A stretch of DNA of 64,000 nucleotides from Roseovarius sp. W115 (lineage in GTDB: Bacteria; Pseudomonadota; Alphaproteobacteria; Rhodobacterales; Rhodobacteraceae): positions 1,368,501-1,432,500 of the forward strand of contig NZ_CP146606.1 of the NCBI RefSeq assembly GCF_032842945.2. Direction: 5' to 3'. The translations under genes were made by a program, and so were the position numbers. Below are positions 7,715 through 16,430 of this stretch, one piece after another. Every line of letters starts with the position of its first letter. Position 1 is the first letter of the stretch. The notes under the pieces were generated by a model, which was given only the letters and a program-made list of their open reading frames with translations, ran no database searches and was not told the DNA's origin.

Positions 7715-8425
7715 ATGACAAACGAAACATCATATCGCCCGCTTCCCCTGCCCGACAGACGTGAGCTGACAGATGCCGAGGGTCTCGCCGAAGTGAGACA
7801 ATACCTCGACCTGATGCGCACACGGCACAGCATTCGCGACTATTCGAACCGGCCTGTGCCTGAAGAGATCATCACCACCGCTATTGCCGCTGCTGGCACG
7901 GCACCGTCAGGGGCCAATCAACAACCGTGGTTTTTCGCGGCGATCTCGGACCCTGAGTTGAAGGCGCAGATACGCGAAACCGCGGAAGCAGAGGAAGAGA
8001 AGTTCTATTCGGGACGCGCCGGAGACGCCTGGCTTGCAGCGTTGGAGCCAATTGGCACGGGCGTGGAGAAACCACATTTGACCCAAGCGCCCTGGCTTAT
8101 CGTGATTTTTGCTCAACGCTACGGCGTGGCACCGGATGGGACGCGACAAAAGCACTATTATGTGCCGGAAAGCGTGGGCATTGCCACGGGCATTCTGATC
8201 ACGGCTTTGCATGCAGCCGGGCTTTTCTGTCTGACGCATACGCCCAACCCGATGGGATTTCTCAATCAGACGCTGGATCGGCCCGAGCATGAAAAACCGT
8301 TGATGATTTTGGCGGTTGGCCATGCCGCTGAGGATGCTACGGTACCCGCGGCTGCCAAGGTCAAAAAGCCGTTGGACGAGATCATGGCGCTTTATCAAGT
8401 CGAGACACGTGAGAGGGACAAATAG
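7715..8425 (+). CDS. Nitroreductase family protein (iodotyrosine-deiodinase-like)
   Basis: This 236-residue FMN-dependent oxidoreductase contains RTRHSIRDYSNRPVPEEII near residues 28-45 and GTAPSGANQQPWFF near residues 64-77. These are the FMN-phosphate and dimer-interface motifs of the nitroreductase fold, in the version close to BluB and iodotyrosine deiodinase. The late motif HTPNPMGFLNQTLDRPEHEKP also fits that subgroup. The substrate is unknown. It starts 10 bases after the AEC gene and its stop is two bases before fghA, so these genes are probably co-transcribed. Confidence 0.87.
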   Translation: MTNETSYRPLPLPDRRELTDAEGLAEVRQYLDLMRTRHSIRDYSNRPVPEEIITTAIAAAGTAPSGANQQPWFFAAISDPELKAQIRETAEAEEEKFYSGRAGDAWLAALEPIGTGVEKPHLTQAPWLIVIFAQRYGVAPDGTRQKHYYVPESVGIATGILITALHAAGLFCLTHTPNPMGFLNQTLDRPEHEKPLMILAVGHAAEDATVPAAAKVKKPLDEIMALYQVETRERDK

Positions 8426-8426
8426 G

Positions 8427-9260
8427 ATGGAAACAGTTTCGGAAAACGCTTGTTTTGGCGGCGTTCAGGGGGTTTATTCACACAGCTCAAAATCCTGCTC
8501 CTGTGACATGACCTTTGGTTTGTTCCTTCCTGAAGAGGCGCAATCCGGTCCGGTGCCGGTGCTGTGGTATCTCTCAGGCCTGACCTGCACGCATGAGAAT
8601 GCAATGGTGAAGGCCGGGGCGCAACAATGGGCGGCGGAACAGGGCATTGCACTGATCTTTCCCGACACATCGCCTCGCGGAGAAGGGGTGGCAGATGACG
8701 ACGCCTATGATCTCGGGCAAGGCGCAGGATTTTATGTGAATGCCACGCAACAGCCCTGGGCGCCGCATTTCCAGATGTGGGACTACGTGGCCGAAGAATT
8801 ACCGGCGCTGGTGTTCAAGGAGTTCTCACTCGAGCCAGAACTACAGGCCATAACCGGGCATTCCATGGGCGGCCATGGGGCTTTGACATTGGCAATGGGT
8901 CTGCCTGGACGATTTAAGTCGGTGTCGGCGTTTTCACCAATCTCAAACCCCACCAAAGGCGATTGGGGGCGCAAGCAGTTAAGCGCCTATTTAGGTGAAG
9001 ATGAAAGCAAATGGGCCGCACATGACGCCACGCTGATGATGCAAGAGCATGGCTTTGACGGACCGGTTTTGACGGACACGGGCACCAAGGACCAATTTGT
9101 CGATCTGCTTATGCCCGAAAGCCTCGCCCAGGCCTGTGCTGCACGGCGGCAGGTGTCGACGCTCAGGATGCAGCCGGGGTACGATCACAGCTATTTCTTT
9201 GTTTCGACTTTCATGGAAGACCACGTCGCCTTCCATGCCGAAGCGCTCTATGGCGGGTGA
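8427..9260 (+). CDS. fghA: S-formylglutathione hydrolase
   Basis: This 277-residue esterase-D type alpha/beta hydrolase completes glutathione-dependent formaldehyde oxidation by splitting S-formylglutathione into formate and glutathione. The nucleophile elbow GHSMGGHGAL places the catalytic Ser at about residue 146. Family blocks YLSGLTCTHEN, DTSPRGEGV and GAGFYVNATQQPW are present. I chose ATG 8427, just after the nitroreductase stop with AGG before it. The usual partner, glutathione-dependent formaldehyde dehydrogenase, is not in this window. Sarcosine oxidase 11 kb away is one possible formaldehyde source. Confidence 0.94.
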   Translation: METVSENACFGGVQGVYSHSSKSCSCDMTFGLFLPEEAQSGPVPVLWYLSGLTCTHENAMVKAGAQQWAAEQGIALIFPDTSPRGEGVADDDAYDLGQGAGFYVNATQQPWAPHFQMWDYVAEELPALVFKEFSLEPELQAITGHSMGGHGALTLAMGLPGRFKSVSAFSPISNPTKGDWGRKQLSAYLGEDESKWAAHDATLMMQEHGFDGPVLTDTGTKDQFVDLLMPESLAQACAARRQVSTLRMQPGYDHSYFFVSTFMEDHVAFHAEALYGG

Positions 9261-10694
9261 ATGATGAGCCACTACGACCTCATCATCATCGGCTCAGGTC
9301 CCGCAGGCCGTGCAGCCGCCATTCAGGCGGGTAAGCTGAAACGACGTGTGCTTGTCATTGATCGCAAGGATAGGCTGGGCGGGGTGTCGGTCCACACAGG
9401 GACGATCCCATCCAAGACTCTGCGTGAAACGGTTCTGAACCTGTCCGGCTGGCGCGAACGGAGCTTTTACGGGCGTTCCTATCGGGTGAAAGACGACATT
9501 GAAGCGCAGGACCTCAAGGTGCGGCTTCACAAAACGCTCGACTACGAAGTTGACCTGCTGGAGCATCAGTTCAACCGAAACCATGTCGATACGTTGCATG
9601 GGCTGGCGAGTTTTGTCGGGCCTAAAGAGATCGAAGTGGCCACTGAGGCCGGGGAAGTCACACGGCTTTCGGCAGATCGGTTTTTGATTGCCACGGGCAC
9701 CAAGACCTATCGGCCCGACGATGTGCCTTTCAACAAGCGCACGATCGTTGATAGCGATGAGTTTCTGGAACTGGCGCAAATCCCACGAAGCCTTATTGTG
9801 GTGGGTGCGGGTGTCATTGGCGTTGAATACGCGACGATGTTCTCGACGCTGGATGTGCGCGTGACCCTCATCGAGCCGCGCGAAACGTTCCTCGATTTCA
9901 TCGACAACACGCTCATTCAGGACTTTACGCATCAAATCCGGGAAAACGGTGTCGATTTACGGCTGGGCTCGGCTATTCAAAAGATTGAGGATGCTGGCGA
10001 GCATGTCGAAGTGACGTTGGAAAACGGGCGGCATGTGCGTGCAGAGATGTTGCTGTTTGCAGCAGGGCGTATGGGGGCGACCGAGAAACTCAATCTCAAG
10101 GTAACAGGGCTTAAAACCGATCATCGCGGACGGCTTGAAGTAGATCGCAAGACATATCAGACGGCGGTGCCGCACATCTATGCGGCAGGCGATGTAATCG
10201 GGCGGCCCTCACTTGCATCAACCTCTTTGCAACAGGGTCGAATTGCAGCCTGTCACGCATTGGACACACCAACACTGCCGGAATCGCCATGGTTCCCTTA
10301 TGGCATCTATTCGGTGCCGGAAATCTCGACCTGTGGCATGTCAGAAGAGGAAATGTGTGAACGCGGGATCCCTTATGAGGTCGGTGTGGCGCGGTTCCGG
10401 GAAACGTCACGGGGCCATATTATGGGGCTTGAGCATGGCATGCTGAAGATGTTGTTCTCGCTGAAAACGCGTAGGGTGCTCGGCGTACAGATCGTCGGCG
10501 AAGGCGCGACGGAGCTGATCCATATCGCGCAAGCGGTGCTGAACCTCAAAGGCACAGTGGATTACTTTGTGCAGAACACCTTCAACTATCCGACCCTTGC
10601 CGAGGCCTACAAGATTGCTGGGCTGGATGCGTTTAACAGGATGCCAATTCCAGAAGAGTTCAAGGTTAAGCGCTCTGACTCTTCGAGCGCGTAA
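9261..10694 (+). CDS. sthA: Soluble (Si-specific) NAD(P)+ transhydrogenase
   Basis: This 477-residue flavoprotein of the pyridine-nucleotide disulfide reductase family has FAD motif LIIIGSGPAGRAAAI near residues 6-20, a second nucleotide motif VVGAGVIGVEYATMF near residue 175, and a C-terminal dimerisation domain. At the place of the redox disulfide it reads GGVSVHTGTIPSKTLRE, without cysteines. That is the hallmark separating SthA from lipoamide dehydrogenase and glutathione reductase. It moves reducing equivalents between NADPH and NADH in the cytoplasm. It follows fghA at once and is probably in the same operon. Confidence 0.93.
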   Translation: MMSHYDLIIIGSGPAGRAAAIQAGKLKRRVLVIDRKDRLGGVSVHTGTIPSKTLRETVLNLSGWRERSFYGRSYRVKDDIEAQDLKVRLHKTLDYEVDLLEHQFNRNHVDTLHGLASFVGPKEIEVATEAGEVTRLSADRFLIATGTKTYRPDDVPFNKRTIVDSDEFLELAQIPRSLIVVGAGVIGVEYATMFSTLDVRVTLIEPRETFLDFIDNTLIQDFTHQIRENGVDLRLGSAIQKIEDAGEHVEVTLENGRHVRAEMLLFAAGRMGATEKLNLKVTGLKTDHRGRLEVDRKTYQTAVPHIYAAGDVIGRPSLASTSLQQGRIAACHALDTPTLPESPWFPYGIYSVPEISTCGMSEEEMCERGIPYEVGVARFRETSRGHIMGLEHGMLKMLFSLKTRRVLGVQIVGEGATELIHIAQAVLNLKGTVDYFVQNTFNYPTLAEAYKIAGLDAFNRMPIPEEFKVKRSDSSSA

Positions 10695-10697
10695 GTC

Positions 10698-11150
10698 ATG
10701 GCGCTCTATGTTGATGCTGATGCCTGCCCTGTGAAAGCAGAGATTGAGCGTGTTGGCACACGGCACAAGGCGCAGATGTATTTCGTCTCGAACGGCGGGT
10801 TGCGCATGTCGCAAAACCCTTTGGTCGAGATGGTGATCGTCCCCGAAGGTCCGGACGTGGCTGATATGTGGATTGCCGAGCGGGCAGGCCCCGGCGACGT
10901 GGTCATAACGGGGGACATCCCATTGGCCGCCAAATGTGTTGAGGCCGGCGCGTTGGTGCTGAAGCACAACGGCGAAATGCTGACTGAGAAAAACATCGGC
11001 AACGTTTTGGCCACACGGGACCTGATGAGCGATCTGCGCGCGGCGGATCCTTTTCGGCAAGGCGGCGGCAAAAGCTTTGGCAAGGCGGACCGATCCCGGT
11101 TTCTGGATGCTCTGGAACGGGCCATGCGCATGGCGAGCTCACGGACATGA
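10698..11150 (+). CDS. YaiI/YqxD family protein (DUF188)
   Basis: This 150-residue protein starts [19 protein letters not shown], the signature of the YaiI/YqxD (DUF188) family. That family has a PIN-like nuclease fold with acidic residues at D6 and D8. The blocks [15 protein letters not shown] and [12 protein letters not shown] are also typical. The biological role of the family is not established. It lies three bases after sthA and overlaps the next start as ATGA. Confidence 0.88.
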   Translation: MALYVDADACPVKAEIERVGTRHKAQMYFVSNGGLRMSQNPLVEMVIVPEGPDVADMWIAERAGPGDVVITGDIPLAAKCVEAGALVLKHNGEMLTEKNIGNVLATRDLMSDLRAADPFRQGGGKSFGKADRSRFLDALERAMRMASSRT

Positions 11151-12100
11151 CCACCACGCGCACCAACCTTGTTGGCGCGCTTTGTGCTCTGGTTGCCGTG
11201 ATCTGCTTTTCGCTGAACGATGTCGGGATCAAGTTCTTGTCGGGCGACTATGCCCTGCACCAGATTGTTTTCTACCGAACACTTGTGGCGCTGACGACAT
11301 TCGCGATCTTTTTCCTGCCGATTTATGGAATCAAAGTTCTGCGCACACGCCGCCCCGGTGCGCATCTGCTCCGCGGGCTCTGCGTGGTGGCGGCCAATAC
11401 CTGCCTTTTCCTGGGTCTGGCAGCGATGCCCATTGCCGATGCGATTGCGGTCTTCTTTGTGTCGCCGCTGGTCATCACCATATTTTCGATCATATTTCTG
11501 AAAGAGAGCGTAGGACCACGTCGCTGGAGCGCCATTGCAGTTGGTTTTCTTGGCGTTCTCATCATCGTGAAACCCGGCACATCCGCGTTTCAGATCGCCG
11601 CGCTTTTGCCCATGGCCGCCGCTGTACTTTACGCCGTGATCCATATCGTGGCTCGAAGAGTGGGCGGAACCGAGTCCGCGGCAACCATGGCGGTCTACAT
11701 TCAAATTACCTTTTTCGTCGCGTGCAGCTTGATTGGTTTGGGACTTGGCGATGGAAAATTCGCAGATCAGGACCACCCGTCTCTGGCCTTTCTTTTCCGG
11801 GCCTGGGGGCCGATTGACCCCGGCGATTGGTGGATCCTTGTGATGCTTGGCGTGAGTGGCCTTTTGGGCGGCTTTTTCATCAGCCAGGCCTACCGCATTT
11901 CAGAGGCGGCTTTTGCGGCACCATTTGAATATGTCTCGATGCCGATGGCCATCTTCTGGGGCGTGTCAGTGTTCGGGACATGGCCCGATAAGACGGCCTG
12001 GATCGGGATCATATTGATCCTCAGCTCTGGGCTTTACATGGTGTGGCGCGAATCCAGAGCGCCGGTCAGCGACCCCAAAAAACCGCGGATCGCGCGCTGA
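11147..12100 (+). CDS. EamA/DMT family transporter
   Basis: This 317-residue membrane protein has ten predicted helices in two EamA repeats. The first repeat begins [26 protein letters not shown] near residue 5. The second begins near residue 155 ([21 protein letters not shown]). This is the drug/metabolite transporter superfamily, often exporters of amino acids or metabolites. Substrate unknown. It is coupled to the YaiI gene by ATGA. Confidence 0.88.
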   Translation: MTTTRTNLVGALCALVAVICFSLNDVGIKFLSGDYALHQIVFYRTLVALTTFAIFFLPIYGIKVLRTRRPGAHLLRGLCVVAANTCLFLGLAAMPIADAIAVFFVSPLVITIFSIIFLKESVGPRRWSAIAVGFLGVLIIVKPGTSAFQIAALLPMAAAVLYAVIHIVARRVGGTESAATMAVYIQITFFVACSLIGLGLGDGKFADQDHPSLAFLFRAWGPIDPGDWWILVMLGVSGLLGGFFISQAYRISEAAFAAPFEYVSMPMAIFWGVSVFGTWPDKTAWIGIILILSSGLYMVWRESRAPVSDPKKPRIAR

Positions 12101-12158
12101 AGGTTTGACCCCGTATGGTGATCCACGCATGTTGGGGGAAATCAAACGGGGCCATGTC

Positions 12159-13076
12159 ATGACGATCTCTATCATTCCATTTGCAGAAGGTGAGGCGCGG
12201 CTTGACTGGATCGCCTTGTGTGACTCCCTTGAGGCAGGGCACCGCTTGCCCAAGGCCGAGATCGGCGACACGTTCCTCTACCGTGATCCTGACACATTAC
12301 TGAGCCGGGCGGCCTGGATTGACGGGATGGGCCTGGCCGTTAAATCGGCAACGGTGTTCCCGAAGAACCCTGAGGCAGGCAATCCGATGATCAACGGATC
12401 GGTCAGTGTGTTCTCAGACGCAAATGGGGCGCTGGAAGCGGTGATTGATTTTCATTTGGTCACCAAATGGAAGACCGCAGGCGACAGCCTTTACGCCGCG
12501 CGCAAACTCGCACGCCCTGATAGCCGGAAAATCCTGATTGTTGGGGCTGGGACGGTCGGGCGGTCACTCTTTCAGGCCTATAGCGCCGGGTTTCCAGAGG
12601 CTGAGTTCTTGCTTTGGAACCGTACTCCAGGGAATGCCGAAGCGATGCAGTTGGACTGTCCCGGCATAACGATCATGACTGATCTGGAAGAGGCCGTGAG
12701 ACAGGCGGACATTGTCACATCTGCCACCATGTCCACCGAACCCTTGCTCAAGGGTGAGTGGTTTCAACCTGGACAGCATATTGATGTCATCGGGGCCTAT
12801 CGCCCCGATATGCGCGAAGTGGACGACGAGGCGCTTTTGCGCTCAAGAGTTTTTGTCGACAGCTATGACACGACCGTGGGCCATATCGGCGAGATCAAGA
12901 TTCCGCTGGAGGCTGGAACGATCACACGGGATCATCTGGTCGCAGACTACTATGAGCGTGAAAAGTATCGGCGCGAGAGCGATGAGGAGATCACTCTCTT
13001 TAAGAACGGCGGCGGTGCGCATCTCGATTTGATGACAAGCCGTTACATTCTCGATGTCTGGCGTGCAGCCTCATGA
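12159..13076 (+). CDS. Ornithine cyclodeaminase / mu-crystallin family protein
   Basis: This 305-residue NAD(P)-dependent protein carries the Rossmann motif ILIVGAGTVGRSLFQAYSAGFP near residue 125 and family blocks KSATVFPKNPEAGNPMINGSV and DVIGAYRPDMREVDDE. The family includes ornithine cyclodeaminase, alanine dehydrogenase and ketimine reductases. The actual substrate cannot be told. I chose ATG 12159, preceded by ACGGGG seven bases upstream, over in-frame ATGs at 12105 and 12129. Its stop overlaps the start of the next hydrolase gene. Confidence 0.86.
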   Translation: MTISIIPFAEGEARLDWIALCDSLEAGHRLPKAEIGDTFLYRDPDTLLSRAAWIDGMGLAVKSATVFPKNPEAGNPMINGSVSVFSDANGALEAVIDFHLVTKWKTAGDSLYAARKLARPDSRKILIVGAGTVGRSLFQAYSAGFPEAEFLLWNRTPGNAEAMQLDCPGITIMTDLEEAVRQADIVTSATMSTEPLLKGEWFQPGQHIDVIGAYRPDMREVDDEALLRSRVFVDSYDTTVGHIGEIKIPLEAGTITRDHLVADYYEREKYRRESDEEITLFKNGGGAHLDLMTSRYILDVWRAAS

Positions 13077-13993
13077 TCTGGTGGGTTTTGATTGGCCTCG
13101 TGGCGCTTGTTGTTTTCGGACCGTTTCTGCTCGACCTGACACGCCCCGGAATGAACAGGGCTACACAGGCATTTGCGCCGGGGGCATTTGCGGACCTGCC
13201 AAAAGGTCGGGTGCACTATCAGTGGCTGGGTGCCGATGAGGGGCCGGTTGCCGTCTGTGTGCATGGGCTGAGCACGCCGTCCTTTGTGTGGGGGCCTGTG
13301 GCTGCGCATCTGGGAGGCCTGGGGTTTCGGGTGTTGATCTTTGATCTCTATGGGCGGGGGTATTCTGATCGCCCGGGCGGCGAGCAGGATGGCGCGTTTT
13401 TTAATGCACAACTCAACGCGCTTTTGGAACACCAAGGCGTAGAGGACGATATCACGTTGCTGGGGTACTCCATGGGCGGAGCGATTGTCGCGCGCTATGC
13501 AGCAGAGCATCCAGACAGGCTGCGGCAGCTTTGCCTGATCGCGCCTGCGGGCCTAGGGCATGACCTGGGGTCCATCGCCGATCTTATTATCAAATACGAG
13601 TGGTTCGGTCGTTGGGTGGCCTATGCGTTTTTTCCCAAAATCCTCAGACAAGGGATCGCGTCCGAGCAGAGCACACCTGCGGCCATTCGGGATATCTATG
13701 ACATGCAAACCGCCGAAACCCGCCGCCGTGGATTTGCTCATGCCATGTGGTCATCGCTGCGCGGTGTTCTGGATGAGGATCTGGAACCGGCGCATCGCGC
13801 CATTGCCAAGGCGGGTATCCCTGTCCTGGCGATCTGGGGACGCGAGGACGATGTGATCCCCATCGCAGGACTTGGTAAGCTGGCGGAATGGAACCGGGCT
13901 GCGCGTCATGAAGTCATCGAAGGTGCGGGGCACTCGCTCACATACACACGTGTCGAGGATGTTGGAAAAGCATTGGACTTGCTGGAGCGCTAA
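13073..13993 (+). CDS. Alpha/beta hydrolase with N-terminal membrane anchor
   Basis: This 306-residue protein starts with one hydrophobic helix (WWVLIGLVALVVFGPFLL, residues 3-20), likely a signal anchor. An alpha/beta hydrolase core follows, with oxyanion segment VHGLSTPSF, nucleophile elbow GYSMGGAI (Ser near residue 133), acid region IWGREDDVIP and the late His in GAGHSLTYT. It resembles general esterases and lipases. The substrate is unknown. It is coupled to the cyclodeaminase-family gene by ATGA and faces the MFS gene with a three-base gap. Confidence 0.87.
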   Translation: MIWWVLIGLVALVVFGPFLLDLTRPGMNRATQAFAPGAFADLPKGRVHYQWLGADEGPVAVCVHGLSTPSFVWGPVAAHLGGLGFRVLIFDLYGRGYSDRPGGEQDGAFFNAQLNALLEHQGVEDDITLLGYSMGGAIVARYAAEHPDRLRQLCLIAPAGLGHDLGSIADLIIKYEWFGRWVAYAFFPKILRQGIASEQSTPAAIRDIYDMQTAETRRRGFAHAMWSSLRGVLDEDLEPAHRAIAKAGIPVLAIWGREDDVIPIAGLGKLAEWNRAARHEVIEGAGHSLTYTRVEDVGKALDLLER

Positions 13994-13996
13994 GTC

Positions 13997-15241
13997 TCAG
14001 GCCGGCTGAGGTGTTGGCAAGGCGCGTTCCCGGATGGGCAGGTGCACAATGGCCGAAAATGCCCCGACACCCACACCAATCCACCATACAAGATTGTAAT
14101 CGCCAAAAGCGTCATACATGCGTCCACCGAGCCAAATGCCAAGAAAGCTTCCAAGCTGATGGCTGAAGAACACAATGCCGTAGAGCGTGCCCATGTAGCG
14201 CAGCCCGTAGATATGCGCGATCAATCCGCTGGTCAGCGGCACAGTGGCTAACCAAAGGGATCCCATGCCAATGGAAAACAGGACGACGGATATCGGTGTC
14301 ACGGGCAGCAAAATGAACACCGCAGCGATCAAGGTTCTGCCGGTATAAATCCCGGCCAGAAGGTATTTTTTAGAGTAACTCTTGCCCAACCAACCGGCCA
14401 GAAGTGAACCGCCAATATTGGCCGCTCCAATAAGTGCAATCGCCATGGCACCCAGCGCGGATGTTGTTGTGACACCCATGCCGCGCAAAAGGCTGCCTGG
14501 CTCGATGGGCCCGCAAACCTCGGTCACGAAGGCTGGGAAATGCGCGGTGATGAACCCAAGCTGATAGCCGCAGGAGAAGAAGCCAAGGAATATGAGTGTA
14601 TAGCTGGGATCGCGAAAAGCGCGGCCCAGCATATGGCTCAGGGTTTCTTCGAGAGCGGCAGGGCCAGCATCGCTTGGCGCACGCAACATCGGCAGCAATA
14701 GCAGAACCGTTAGAATTGCTACCGCAAAGAGGACGAAAACACTTTGCCAGGGCATGACCGCCAAAAGCGCCTCTGCAATGGGAGGGCCGACTATCTGCCC
14801 GCCGGACCCGGCGGCGGCGGCAATGGCCAGGCTCATCGAGCGATTTTCGTCGCTGCTGGCACGACCCACGATGGCCAGAATCACACCAAACCCGGTTCCC
14901 GCCACTCCGAAGCCAACAAGAACCTCATAGAATTGATGCGCCTCTGGCGTGACCGCAAAGGACGACAGTACAAGGCCCGCAGCATAAAGGAGTGTGCCGA
15001 TGATGATGGCCTTTCGGTCACCAATCTTTTCAGCAATCGCGCCAAAAATCGGTTGGCCGATGCCCCAGGCGAGGTTCTGTATGGCGATTGCGAGGCTGAA
15101 TTCGGCACGAAGCCAACCGAACTCTTCGGCGATCGGAATTTGAAACACACCAAAAGAAGAGCGGATTGCGAAGGACACCAGAAGGATCAGGCCGCCTGCA
15201 ATCAGAACCGGGGTAAAGAGGGGTGTCGACTTCTGCATCAA
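13997..15241 (-). CDS. MFS transporter
   Basis: This 414-residue protein has twelve predicted membrane helices and major facilitator features, including the loop GAIAEKIGDRKAIIIG (motif A-like) between helices 2 and 3 and a matching loop GWLGKSYSKKYLLAG in the second half. It resembles the oxalate/formate-antiporter-like branch, but the substrate is not readable. The first residues MMQKSTPLFTPVLIAGGLILLVSFA lead directly into helix 1. It is transcribed towards the alpha/beta hydrolase gene. Confidence 0.85.
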   Translation of the reverse strand: MMQKSTPLFTPVLIAGGLILLVSFAIRSSFGVFQIPIAEEFGWLRAEFSLAIAIQNLAWGIGQPIFGAIAEKIGDRKAIIIGTLLYAAGLVLSSFAVTPEAHQFYEVLVGFGVAGTGFGVILAIVGRASSDENRSMSLAIAAAAGSGGQIVGPPIAEALLAVMPWQSVFVLFAVAILTVLLLLPMLRAPSDAGPAALEETLSHMLGRAFRDPSYTLIFLGFFSCGYQLGFITAHFPAFVTEVCGPIEPGSLLRGMGVTTTSALGAMAIALIGAANIGGSLLAGWLGKSYSKKYLLAGIYTGRTLIAAVFILLPVTPISVVLFSIGMGSLWLATVPLTSGLIAHIYGLRYMGTLYGIVFFSHQLGSFLGIWLGGRMYDAFGDYNLVWWIGVGVGAFSAIVHLPIRERALPTPQPA

Positions 15242-15368
15242 GGCCTCCGGACACGCAGTCTGAATGGAGCGGGAACGCCCGTCAATTCAGCTTTTGTGCC
15301 AGGTACAATTCCGATTGCTGATCCTGTTCCTCCTTTTCTCTGTCGATTGGCTTCGTTATCCAACTTTT

Positions 15369-16430
15369 ATGGAAACGCTGATCGAGCGATATGAACGGCT
15401 TGTCTCTGAGGGGGTTCTGACCCGCGATGAAGCACAAGAGGCGGTGTTGCCGCAATTTGAGCGTGTCCGGGAGGAGCTTGCAAAGCCGGTCAAGAAGGGG
15501 CTTTTCCGAAAAAAGACCGAGGCACCCATGGGACTCTACCTTTGGGGTGGCGTCGGTCGTGGCAAATCAATGTTGATGGACATGTTCGTTGAGACGCTAG
15601 CCGTGCCGAACCGACGCGTACATTTCCATGCCTTCATGCAAGAGATTCATGCCGGGCTTCACAAGGCGCGTGAAGAGGGGGCTGAGGACGCGCTTCTGCC
15701 GGTCGCCAAATCAGTTTCGGACAACCTGCGCTGTCTCGCATTTGACGAGATGCAGATCACCGACATTACCGATGCCATGATCGTGGGACGTCTTTTTGAG
15801 GCGCTTTTTGAAGCTGGCGTTGCGGTTGTGACAACCTCGAACCGGGTGCCCGACGACTTGTACAAAGATGGGCTGAACCGCCAGCTCTTCCTGCCGTTCA
15901 TTGATCTGTTGAAAGAGCGCATGATCGTGCATGAAATGGTCAGCCCAACGGATTACCGACAGGGGCGGCTGGCCGGGACACCCAGTTACTTCACGCCAAT
16001 CAATCCCGAGGCGCGGGCGGCCATTCAATCTGTTTGGGATGACCTGACAGGCGGCAAGGGCGCGCCTTTGACACTTGTCGTGAATAAACGAGACGTCGAA
16101 ATCCCCGCCTTTCACAACGGTGTGGCGCGTGCTTCGTTCTATGATTTGTGCGGACGCCCCTTGGGTGCCGCGGATTATCTTGCACTGGCACAGGCGGCGC
16201 GGGTTTTGGTGCTAGAGGATGTCCCTCTCTTAGGCCGCTCGAACTACAATGAAGCCAAGCGTTTCGTGACATTGATCGACGCGCTTTATGAGGCCAAGGT
16301 GCGCATTGTGTGTTCCGCGGCGGCCACGCCTGAGTTTCTCTATATCGAAGGCGAAGGTACGTTTGAGTTCGAACGCACGGCAAGCCGCCTGAGAGAGATG
16401 CAATCCGATGGCTGGGGCGACGACGCATGA
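15369..16430 (+). CDS. zapE: ZapE/AFG1 family ATPase
   Basis: This 353-residue P-loop ATPase has Walker A GGVGRGKSMLMD near residues 59-70, Walker B LAFDEMQITD near residue 122, and the family block VVTTSNRVPDDLYKDGLNR. AFG1/ZapE proteins act in cell division in enterobacteria and in inner-membrane protein quality control in mitochondria. I chose ATG 15369 (METLIERYERLVSEG); the open frame upstream to 15264 reads as noncoding. The stop overlaps the next start as ATGA. In many relatives zapE precedes malate dehydrogenase; here a GMC oxidoreductase follows. Confidence 0.93.
   Translation: METLIERYERLVSEGVLTRDEAQEAVLPQFERVREELAKPVKKGLFRKKTEAPMGLYLWGGVGRGKSMLMDMFVETLAVPNRRVHFHAFMQEIHAGLHKAREEGAEDALLPVAKSVSDNLRCLAFDEMQITDITDAMIVGRLFEALFEAGVAVVTTSNRVPDDLYKDGLNRQLFLPFIDLLKERMIVHEMVSPTDYRQGRLAGTPSYFTPINPEARAAIQSVWDDLTGGKGAPLTLVVNKRDVEIPAFHNGVARASFYDLCGRPLGAADYLALAQAARVLVLEDVPLLGRSNYNEAKRFVTLIDALYEAKVRIVCSAAATPEFLYIEGEGTFEFERTASRLREMQSDGWGDDA

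Noticed and set aside
10706..11776. 356-codon minus-strand frame over YaiI and EamA genes
   Set aside because: It is antisense to two genes with clear family motifs and its product has no recognisable fold.
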